Source: Alishewanella agri BL06
GTDB lineage: Bacteria; Pseudomonadota; Gammaproteobacteria; Enterobacterales; Alteromonadaceae
DNA: 64,000 nt
Assembly: GCF_000272005.1 (NCBI RefSeq)
Contig: NZ_AKKU01000025.1
Coordinates: forward strand, 215,493 to 279,492
Reading direction: 5' to 3'
Of the stretch, positions 36,339-44,029 are shown one piece after another; within the stretch, counting starts at the first letter, position 1; the number at the start of each line of letters is the position of its first letter. The notes under the pieces were generated by a model, which was given only the letters and a program-made list of their open reading frames with translations, did no database searches and was not told where the DNA came from. The translations under genes and the position numbers were made by a program.

Positions 36339-37627
36339 CAATTTTCTGCCAACACTTCGATATAGGCTTCATCACGCAATTCACGTAAGAAACTCGCTGA
36401 CTCTTCGTTGAAACGACGATTGAAGATCATGCGATAAACCTGATCCCGTTTACGGTCTGCGGTCGCATCTACTGAGCGGCGGTCCAGTAACTGTGCGATA
36501 TGCCAGCCGTGTTCAGTGCGGAACGGCTCACTGATTTCGTCTAACTCCAGACGCTTCAGCGTGTCACGGAAGGCGGGTACATAAATATCAGGCTCACTCC
36601 AGCCCAGTTCCCCACCATTGAGTTTCGAGCCAGGATCTTCAGAGTATTGCTTGGCTAACTCAGCAAAGTCAGCTTCACCAGCGCGGACCTTTTGCACGAT
36701 GTCGCTCAACAGACTGCGAGCACGCTCCTCACTGACAATAATCGAGGGTTTAATCAGAATATGCCGGGCTTTGACTTCCTGCAGTTCTGTGACATTTTCA
36801 CCGCGAATATCGAAAATTGTCAGCACGTGAAAACCAGCACCGGAACGCAGCGGGCCAACCAGGTCGCCGCGCTTACGGCCGCGGATTGCCTCAGAGAATA
36901 GGGTTGGCATTTCATTAATGCCCATCCAGTCTAACTCACCACCTTCTAAGGCGTTAGACGCGCTGGAGGAAGCGATCGCGATACGACGGAAGTCACTGCC
37001 TTCGCGTAATAACTTGACCACCTGATCAGCACGGTCACGCGCTTCGTTAATTTGCTCGGTTGTCGCTTGGCTGGGGATCGCAATCAGAATATGACCAAGT
37101 TTATATTGTTCATTGATTGCACCCTGATCTTCCATTAACTTCAGTAAGTTATCGACTTCTTGCGGGCTGATATAGATCCGGCGTTGCACATTAGCGCGCA
37201 TCACTTCGCTGGTGATGATTTCTTCCCGTACTTTTTCGCGAAACCGCTCAAAGTTACCTTCTTCCGCCGCTACCCGTTGTCTAAATTGTTCGAGAGTCAG
37301 CTTCTCTTCCTGAGCAATATTACGAATCGTATCGTCCAGCTGCGCATCCGATATTTGTAAACCCATCCGCTGCGCCATTTGTAACTGTAGGCTGGTCATG
37401 ATCAAGCGTTCTGTGGCCTGAGTACGTAGGGCCTGATCTGATGGCAGAGTTTGTCCCTGCGCTTGGGCATTGCGCTTCACGCGTTCAACAATTTCATCTA
37501 TATCACTTTTTAACACTACCCCGTTGTCGACGATAGCAGCAACCCGGTCAATTTCGCGTTCTGCGGCACCCAGAGTTAAGCTGGCAGCGCCAAGCATTAG
37601 TGCACAGATAAGTTGTTGTAACTTCAT
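36338..37627 (-). CDS. surA: Periplasmic chaperone/peptidyl-prolyl isomerase SurA
   Basis: 429 residues. Signal peptide is about 1-20 ([15 protein letters not shown]), then the SurA N-domain (about 22-165), two parvulin domains (about 170-275, 283-385; GGELDWMGI and [16 protein letters not shown]) and a C-terminal helix. It helps outer-membrane proteins fold, including the adjacent LptD. I chose the ATG at 37627, with GGA six bases before, over the ATG at 37639. Confidence 0.97.
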   Translation of the reverse strand: MKLQQLICALMLGAASLTLGAAEREIDRVAAIVDNGVVLKSDIDEIVERVKRNAQAQGQTLPSDQALRTQATERLIMTSLQLQMAQRMGLQISDAQLDDTIRNIAQEEKLTLEQFRQRVAAEEGNFERFREKVREEIITSEVMRANVQRRIYISPQEVDNLLKLMEDQGAINEQYKLGHILIAIPSQATTEQINEARDRADQVVKLLREGSDFRRIAIASSSASNALEGGELDWMGINEMPTLFSEAIRGRKRGDLVGPLRSGAGFHVLTIFDIRGENVTELQEVKARHILIKPSIIVSEERARSLLSDIVQKVRAGEADFAELAKQYSEDPGSKLNGGELGWSEPDIYVPAFRDTLKRLELDEISEPFRTEHGWHIAQLLDRRSVDATADRKRDQVYRMIFNRRFNEESASFLRELRDEAYIEVLAEN

Positions 37628-37638
37628 AAAATTCCACA

Positions 37639-39903
37639 TTAATTTGTTAGTAAATACGGCCGGCGGTAACTAAAAATACCATTCGACAGCATATCGGAAA
37701 CACCAAAACCGGCTTTATCGCCAAAACCTTTAAACACAAACTGCAAGCTGAAACCACTATCTAAGCGGGCAAACTGGCTTAGATCAGTAATGCTACTCTC
37801 TAAATCAACCCGCACTTGCCGGCGTGCGACTAAGCGAACCGCCCAGCAACAGGACTCATACTGCAGTCCAAGATTGGCGTCTATCATACGATGATTTGTA
37901 ACATCACGATAGTAACTGGCAATCAGTTGCCAGTTTTGTTTGATGGGTACCGCACCGAACAGGCCAAGTTGCTGGATCTCAGCACCTGAGACTGCCCGGC
38001 TATAGCGATGGTTCAATTGAAATAACGTATTCTCGCTACCTCGATAGTCGAGACTGGCATTACTCTTAATCAGTTTTTTACTATCAATATCATATTGTAC
38101 GGCACTGCTGACATACCAGCGGCGGTACCAATGCCAGATCATTTCAGAAGCCAGCATCGACTCGGTCGAAACCAGATCCTGCGTCAGAAGGTCATCAGTT
38201 ATTTCAGGCTCTTTCAAGAAAAAGATTTGGCCGAGACTAAAACGGAATAGCTCGTTATCGGTATTATCGTAAAAACGGGTGGTCCAGCCGACGGTGAGCT
38301 GATTAGCTTCATTAATCCGATCTAAACCGGAAAAGCGGTTTTGCCGGAATAAGCCATAATAGTCATCTTGTAGCCTGGTCGTGTCATAAAGACCAATCTG
38401 GCTTTGATCGCGAAATGGGATATAGAGATACTGAACTTGCGGTTCAAAAGTTTGCAGCGCTTGTTCACCGAACCAGTCATATTCCCGTTCAAAATTGACC
38501 CGGGCGTGTAAACGAACTTTCGGCAGCGCGCGGCTGATTTCCGATTGTCCATCCGTTAGCTGTTGTGTACTTTTTTGCTGATAGTAGGTGTACAACAAGC
38601 TGGTTTCAGCGGTCAGTTCGAAAGCCGGGGTAATGAGTGGCAACCTGAGAGTCGGCTCCAGGTGCAACCGGTCTGCACTACTATAAAACGCCTGATCATT
38701 GCGGAAGTGCGCGTATTGCCCCTGCCACAGCCACTGTAAATGTTCGGTCAGTTGTTCAGGTTTGGCGGCTGCAAGGCTTAACTGTGGTAAGACCTGATAA
38801 GCCTGGTTGTAGTTTCCGAGGATTTCAAAACCCTGTACTTTCAGATGGGAGTGCAGATTATCGCCAAAATAGCTCAGGCTGGCTTCCCGGTAGAGTTGAG
38901 AGTCGCTTTGACTGTTGTAATCCGACCCCAACTCCGTCAGGTAGGCGTCGTCGCTGACATCGGTAAAGTCAATATAGCCGCGCCAGCGGCTGGTAAAATC
39001 TGAGCGATGACTAAGATGCCCCAGATAACGCTGGCCAAAATCCCGCGGTTTATCGCTATCATTGTGCAGATATTCCAGTTGCAACAAACCCTGGTGTTCG
39101 GTGGTTAAATAACGAAACTCAGATTTTAATTGGGTGCCTCTTTTACTCATATAGCGCGGGGTAAGGGTCAGGTCGTAGTTTTCTGCCAGATTAAAATAGT
39201 AGGGTAGTTCAAAATCTAAACCTACCCGCTGTGAGCTGCCAACTTTAGGTAACAAGACGCCACTTTTACGCTGATCATCAACCGGAAACGTTAGATAAGG
39301 CAGGTAAAAAACCGGAATATCTTTAATTTTAAACACCGCATGCCTGGCTTCCCCCCAGCCTGAGTCGGCGGCAATGCTGATTTCTTCTGCATGCAGGCCC
39401 CAGCTATTATCCTGTTGCGGGCAAGTGGTAAACAGCGCCCGCTCCAGCCGTAATTCGTCAGCTGATGCCACCAGAGCGTTGGCCGCTCCGCGCCCAGCCT
39501 GGCTGATAAACTGATAGTTAGCATCAGTTAGTCTGGCACTGTTATTTGCCAGATCTGCGGAGAACATCCCACCACTGACGTAGAGGTCCTGGTTATAGTA
39601 TTCGATGCCACCATCCGCCAGTAATTGCTGTTCGGAAGCACGATAGCGGGCCCTTGGCGCCTGTAGCAAGGTATCACGCTGCAGAATTTGTACTGAGCCG
39701 GAGAAATCGGCTTGCTGATTGTCTTGCAATCTTACCTGATCAGAATAAATCCTTACGCTATTGTCATTACTATCAGCATTTTGCAGGATCTGGGGGAGGC
39801 TCAAGGGTTGATAACAAGCGGTAATCGCGGGCTGCTCAGCGTAAACTGTACCTGTATGCAGTATCGCCCAAATCAGCCCTGTTAAACTCAAACCCTGTTT
39901 CAT
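37639..39903 (-). CDS. lptD: LPS-assembly protein LptD
   Basis: About 754 residues. The signal peptide ends at TVYA. The periplasmic jellyroll (about 35-190, NSVRIYSDQVRLQDNQQADFSGSV) is followed by the 26-strand barrel with FYLPYLTFPVDDQRKSG and YESCCWAVRLVARRQ. The CC pair near the end and an early Cys (TACYQPL) are the disulfide-forming residues. It inserts LPS in the outer membrane. Starts at 39903, 39915 and 39966 are all in frame. I use 39903 for a clean signal peptide. First gene of the cluster to apaH, divergent from djlA. Confidence 0.95.
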   Translation of the reverse strand: MKQGLSLTGLIWAILHTGTVYAEQPAITACYQPLSLPQILQNADSNDNSVRIYSDQVRLQDNQQADFSGSVQILQRDTLLQAPRARYRASEQQLLADGGIEYYNQDLYVSGGMFSADLANNSARLTDANYQFISQAGRGAANALVASADELRLERALFTTCPQQDNSWGLHAEEISIAADSGWGEARHAVFKIKDIPVFYLPYLTFPVDDQRKSGVLLPKVGSSQRVGLDFELPYYFNLAENYDLTLTPRYMSKRGTQLKSEFRYLTTEHQGLLQLEYLHNDSDKPRDFGQRYLGHLSHRSDFTSRWRGYIDFTDVSDDAYLTELGSDYNSQSDSQLYREASLSYFGDNLHSHLKVQGFEILGNYNQAYQVLPQLSLAAAKPEQLTEHLQWLWQGQYAHFRNDQAFYSSADRLHLEPTLRLPLITPAFELTAETSLLYTYYQQKSTQQLTDGQSEISRALPKVRLHARVNFEREYDWFGEQALQTFEPQVQYLYIPFRDQSQIGLYDTTRLQDDYYGLFRQNRFSGLDRINEANQLTVGWTTRFYDNTDNELFRFSLGQIFFLKEPEITDDLLTQDLVSTESMLASEMIWHWYRRWYVSSAVQYDIDSKKLIKSNASLDYRGSENTLFQLNHRYSRAVSGAEIQQLGLFGAVPIKQNWQLIASYYRDVTNHRMIDANLGLQYESCCWAVRLVARRQVRVDLESSITDLSQFARLDSGFSLQFVFKGFGDKAGFGVSDMLSNGIFSYRRPYLLTN

Positions 39904-40066
39904 GCCTTTTCTCATTAATGTCTTTGCTTTAGCGCCCTGCAACGCGGGTTTGCTATGATAAATCAATTTTAGAATTCCTGCTAATCCGATATAGTGCGAA
40001 TGGTTGCGGAGTTCAAGCTCATACTGCGCGTGGCAGCTTGGGTAGTAAAAATGCGGAGAAGTTCAG

Positions 40067-40864
40067 GTGTGGGGTAAAGTTCTGGGCGCCTTGTTCGGGT
40101 TGGCTCTGTTAAAGCTGCCTGGTTTAATCCTTGGGGTGCTGTTAGGTCATTTGGCTGACCAATGGTTTGCGCGTAAATTTGCCGACTGGCGGGGGTTAGC
40201 CGCCATGTCGGGCTCCGACGACGAACAAGCTTTGTTTATGTACAGTACTTTCGCGGTGATGGGGCATCTGGCTAAAGCAACCGGCATTGTTACTAAAGCA
40301 CATATTGAGCAGGCAAATTTGTTTATGCAACAGCTTGGTTTGTCCGCCCGGCAACAACGGGAAGCACAAGCTGCGTTTCGGGATGGTAAAGCGGTTAATT
40401 TTCCTCTGCGGGCTCAGGTTAACGAATTCTATTATTGCTATCGCCGTCGGCCAGATGTGTTACAACTATTTTTAGAAATTCAGCTCAGCATCGCCTGTAC
40501 TGGTGGGAAAATGGTGGCCGGACAACGAGAGTTACTGTGGCAAATTGCGGACATCCTGCAAATACCACGGGCAACGTTAGAGCAATTATTGCGTGCTTAC
40601 CAGGCCCGTAGTGGCAGCCAACCAACAGAACATACCTCAACAGAACAACGACTGGTTGCCGCGTATCAGGTGCTGGGTTGTGATAGCACAGTGACAGATC
40701 TGCAATTAAAGCGGGCTTATCGTAAGCTGATGGCGCAGCATCACCCGGACAAATTGATGTCGCAAGGGGTACCTGCTGCGATGCTGGATGTCGCCAAGCG
40801 ACGTTCGCAGGATATTCAGGCCGCTTACGAAGTGATTAAGCAATACCGGGCTAAAAACCACTAG
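40067..40864 (+). CDS. djlA: Co-chaperone DjlA
   Basis: 265 residues. An N-terminal membrane helix (about 4-27, GALFGLALLKLPGLILGVLLG) is followed by a TerB-like helical domain (about 50-175) and a C-terminal J domain (about 196-262) with the HPDK motif (MAQHHPDKL). It recruits DnaK at the inner membrane. The start is GTG at 40067, preceded by GGAGAAG. Its last 14 nt overlap the convergent gene. Confidence 0.95.
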   Translation: MWGKVLGALFGLALLKLPGLILGVLLGHLADQWFARKFADWRGLAAMSGSDDEQALFMYSTFAVMGHLAKATGIVTKAHIEQANLFMQQLGLSARQQREAQAAFRDGKAVNFPLRAQVNEFYYCYRRRPDVLQLFLEIQLSIACTGGKMVAGQRELLWQIADILQIPRATLEQLLRAYQARSGSQPTEHTSTEQRLVAAYQVLGCDSTVTDLQLKRAYRKLMAQHHPDKLMSQGVPAAMLDVAKRRSQDIQAAYEVIKQYRAKNH

Positions 40865-41594
40865 TTTTAAGCCAGCCACTGATTTCGCGCAGCAGCCATT
40901 GTTGCTGGCTACTGTGATAACTAAAATCGTTTAGCGCGCGTTGCCGGTAGAATGGCGTTTGCAGAGTACGAGCCAGCTGCTGCCGTTGCTCAGCACCACG
41001 TATCGCTCCGGGATGATCAGCCTGGGTGAGTAGATCCAGCACGGGTAGGTTTTGCTGCGCAATGTGCTGTTGTAACTGGTTATCAAGTTTCGGATCTGAC
41101 AGATAGGCGCCTAGACTGACCAGCGCATCCAGCTGAAATTGAGTATCTTTATCTTCGGCCAGCGCCAAATTTAGGGTGCCGGCGACCTCGCCCTGAGCAA
41201 TAACGACTACTGGCCTTTGTAGCAAAGGTTGTACTAGTTGCCAGCGTGCCCGGAGTTCAGTGTTTAGTAATGCTTGTCGCGCGACATCTGGGGGTGTGGT
41301 GTCGGGGGCAGGCATAAATACCAGTTGCCAGCCTTCGGCACTTAATTGCTGTAGGGTGTGAAAGAGATCAGGGCTATATGGATGGCGCCCTGCGGCAGGC
41401 AACAGCAGCAAGGTTCCGCGGACTACCGCGGTTTGGGCTGGCAGTTGCAATACCTGTATAGATAATGTCGCCGACTGTAATTGCTGCAGAGACTGTTGCG
41501 GGTATTGACGTTGCAGATCCTGCCAGACCGCAGCCTGGTTGGTAACCGGATAGGATAAGATTCCAGCTAAAGTCAAACAAGCCGCAAGTTTCAT
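40851..41594 (-). CDS. DUF3530-type exported protein (alpha/beta-hydrolase-like)
   Basis: 247 residues with a signal peptide (about 1-22). The layout follows DUF3530: an early strand RGTLLLLPAAGRHPYSPDLFHTLQQLSAEGWQLVFMPAP, a central VVVIAQGEVAGTLNLAL where a hydrolase would have G-x-S-x-G (here GEVAG), and a C-terminal helix. The missing Ser suggests it is not a classical hydrolase. Periplasmic. Function unknown. It is convergent with djlA. Confidence 0.72.
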   Translation of the reverse strand: MKLAACLTLAGILSYPVTNQAAVWQDLQRQYPQQSLQQLQSATLSIQVLQLPAQTAVVRGTLLLLPAAGRHPYSPDLFHTLQQLSAEGWQLVFMPAPDTTPPDVARQALLNTELRARWQLVQPLLQRPVVVIAQGEVAGTLNLALAEDKDTQFQLDALVSLGAYLSDPKLDNQLQQHIAQQNLPVLDLLTQADHPGAIRGAEQRQQLARTLQTPFYRQRALNDFSYHSSQQQWLLREISGWLKTSGF

Positions 41595-41648
41595 AGGGAT
41601 CAGATTGCTGTCAGTGATAGCAGGCTATCGGCTAATAACAGGCAAACT

Positions 41649-41984
41649 TTATGGTGTACTACTGACCAAATGTTCAGCAAAGGTAAAAAGCACTCTGTTG
41701 TCATGACTGAATTTGACATAACCACCATGGTTTTCAAGTAGTTTAACCAGCACCGAAGGTTGCATGATAAAACAGTATTTGGTGGCTTTAAATTCGACCA
41801 GTGCTTTTGCCATTTCCCGCAGATGATCATTGGCGGCTAATCTTTTGGCTTCCTGTTCGTCATTACAGACATGAGCGGCATGTTGTAATTGGATCATGTC
41901 GTTGGCTGATGCCGTGTCAGCGGATGCGGAAGCACAGCTTAACAATAGGGAGCCCGCGACAAGTGAATTGATAAAACCAGACAT
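41649..41984 (-). CDS. Small exported protein of unknown function
   Basis: 111 residues. Signal peptide ends around ASASA (about 1-22). The mature part has Cys residues in AAHVCNDEQEA and TKYCFIM that could form a disulfide bond. No family recognised. GGGAAAG lies upstream of the ATG. It is the single gene between the DUF3530-type gene and the OmpA-family gene. Confidence 0.6.
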   Translation of the reverse strand: MSGFINSLVAGSLLLSCASASADTASANDMIQLQHAAHVCNDEQEAKRLAANDHLREMAKALVEFKATKYCFIMQPSVLVKLLENHGGYVKFSHDNRVLFTFAEHLVSSTP

Positions 41985-42085
41985 CTTGACTCTTTCCCGG
42001 AGTTTATAGGTTCGGGTAGAAAATTAGCAGTCTTGGTAGTAGTCAGCAACAGAAATTTGTTAGAAAGGCCCTAACCGAGCAAAAA

Positions 42086-42110
42086 TAAAGCCGCTGAAGC
42101 AGCGGCTTTA
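42086..42110 (-). terminator. Terminator of the OmpA-family gene
   Basis: TAAAGCCGCT (42086-42095) and AGCGGCTTTA (42101-42110) form a perfect 10-bp stem, and on the minus strand the stem ends in TTTATTTTTGC. It lies 24 bp after the stop at 42135. Confidence 0.85.
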
Positions 42111-42134
42111 TACGTAACTAATACTTACTGGCTA

Positions 42135-43214
42135 TTAGCGCAGTACCGGCTCTTTAACAGTTGCCGTTACTTTTGCTTCAATACGCTGGTTAGCACGGTG
42201 TGCTTCGCGGGTATTACCCTGTACACGTGGCTGAGTTACGCCAAAACCCTTAGAGGTAATGCGTGATGTCTCAACACCTTGTGCCACTAACAAATCAGCG
42301 ATAGCTTTAGCCCGACGCTCTGATAAGCGCATGTTGTAATCCGCGCTACCGATGTTGGAAGCGTGGCCTTCGATAAAGACTACCGCTTCCGGGAAGCGTT
42401 TCATAAAGGCAGCTAACTGATTAACTTCAGTACGGCCTTCCGGAGAAACAACGGCTGAGTCGAAAGCGAAGCGAACTTCGATATCCACATCACCTACACG
42501 GTCCATTTTTTCGGTGTAGATAGTACAGCCCTGCGCATCCACTTTGTGTGCCGCTGGCGTATTAGGGCAACGATCCTGGCTATCAGGTACGCCGTCACCG
42601 TCTGAATCTACAACAACAGGAGCAGGTGCTGGTGCCGGCTCTGGCTGTGGTGCCGGAGTAGGGGCAGCGGCAGGCGTTGCACCGAAGATCCAGCTGGCGC
42701 CTAACTTAATTGATGCATCGTTCCACTGACCACGGCTGATGCCGCGGAAACGGTTACCTTCGACGAACAGTGCAACACTTTCGTTGACAAAGTAACGATA
42801 ACCGACACCGACATTCAGTGCATCGAACGCCACATTATGTTCGAAGTGTTTCCAACCACCGACGATGTAAACGTTTGTGTTAGCCAAGTGGTACATCGCG
42901 TCTAAACCGAAACGATCACCGGTTACCCGAGAGTTTTGTGTTAGCGAGTCCAGGCTCTGACGGGCGTACTCAGCACGAATACCCCAGGTTTCATTTAAGC
43001 GGTAACCCAGCTCGACACCGACGCCCCAACCATTATCAACATTGTCCCAGGCAGCAGACTGACCTTTACGGATATCCGTAAAGTAAGCCTCACCAAATAA
43101 TGAACCAAAAACTTTCTTCTCCAAATCCTGTGCAGAAGGTGCATTGGCAAAAGCTTGTACACTTAGCAGAGGCAGCGCAGTCAGGACTGCAATAGCGGTT
43201 GCTTTAAGTTTCAT
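42135..43214 (-). CDS. OmpA-family outer membrane protein
   Basis: 359 residues. Signal peptide is about 1-24 (AVLTALPLLSVQAFANA). An 8-stranded N-terminal barrel (about 35-185) is followed by a Pro/Ala-rich linker (APTPAPQPEPAPAPAP), a thrombospondin type-3 calcium-binding turn (DSDGDGVPDSQDRCPNTPA) and an OmpA C-terminal peptidoglycan-binding domain (FIEGHASNIGSADYNMRLSERRAKA). It tethers outer membrane and peptidoglycan. The ATG at 43214 follows AAGGAGA; the frame extends to 43265 but that part is leader. Confidence 0.95.
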   Translation of the reverse strand: MKLKATAIAVLTALPLLSVQAFANAPSAQDLEKKVFGSLFGEAYFTDIRKGQSAAWDNVDNGWGVGVELGYRLNETWGIRAEYARQSLDSLTQNSRVTGDRFGLDAMYHLANTNVYIVGGWKHFEHNVAFDALNVGVGYRYFVNESVALFVEGNRFRGISRGQWNDASIKLGASWIFGATPAAAPTPAPQPEPAPAPAPVVVDSDGDGVPDSQDRCPNTPAAHKVDAQGCTIYTEKMDRVGDVDIEVRFAFDSAVVSPEGRTEVNQLAAFMKRFPEAVVFIEGHASNIGSADYNMRLSERRAKAIADLLVAQGVETSRITSKGFGVTQPRVQGNTREAHRANQRIEAKVTATVKEPVLR

Positions 43215-43377
43215 CCGTTTCTCCTTAGATTCATCCAACTTAGCAAACTCATGCAAGTTTACCATATTGTTTTGACAGTATTATTAGTTTTGCAGAATTT
43301 TCGGTTATTTTTTATTCCACTCGACTATATTAGCTGAGTTAACTGAATGTTGCGTTAATAAAAAGCTAAATATTTGC

Positions 43378-44028
43378 CTAAAACGGGCAAACGGCAGCAA
43401 ACTGCAGCCGTGCGCCGGACACCGGATGCCAGAGCATTAACTCTGCTGCGTGTAATTGCAAGCGGGGGGCTGTCGGTGTGTTAGTTGTGGCATAGAATTT
43501 ATCACCGAGTATCGGATGTCCGATAGCCTGCATATGCACCCTTAACTGGTGTGATCGGCCAGTCACTGGCTCCAGCTCCAGTCTGCTGTATTCCGAATAG
43601 CGTTGCAGCACGCGGAAATGAGTCAGCGAGGGTTTGCCGTGCTCGAAACACACCTTTTGCTTCGGGCGGTTAGGCCAATCACAAATCAATGGCAACTCGA
43701 TACTGCCAATGTTAGCCTGCGGCTGACCTTGTACCAGCGCAATGTATCGTTTCGCTGTGAGCCGTTGTTGAAACTGGCGGTTTAATTCCCGTTGCGCTGC
43801 TTTAGTCAGCGCCATCACCATCACGCCTGACGTTGCCATATCCAGCCGATGTACTACAGTAGCTTGCGGCCAAACCCGCTGTACCCGGTATTGCAGGCTG
43901 TCAAAATGCTCCTGCGCTTTACCCGGAACCGAGAGCAAACCGCTGGGTTTATTCAGTACGACCAGTTGTTCATCCTGATACAGAATATCCAAATACGGCC
44001 AAAGCGGTGGCTGATACTCCAACAGCAT
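43378..44028 (-). CDS. rluA: Dual-specificity tRNA/23S rRNA pseudouridine synthase RluA
   Basis: 216 residues, the size of E. coli RluA (219). The catalytic motif VVHRLDMATSGVMV has the Asp nucleophile; LEPVTGRSHQLRVHM and IGHPILGDKFYA are the other family motifs. It has no S4 domain. E. coli RluA makes pseudouridine at tRNA 32 and 23S 746. It starts 1 nt after the rapA stop, the same order as E. coli. Confidence 0.94.
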   Translation of the reverse strand: MLLEYQPPLWPYLDILYQDEQLVVLNKPSGLLSVPGKAQEHFDSLQYRVQRVWPQATVVHRLDMATSGVMVMALTKAAQRELNRQFQQRLTAKRYIALVQGQPQANIGSIELPLICDWPNRPKQKVCFEHGKPSLTHFRVLQRYSEYSRLELEPVTGRSHQLRVHMQAIGHPILGDKFYATTNTPTAPRLQLHAAELMLWHPVSGARLQFAAVCPF

Positions 44029-44029
44029 C

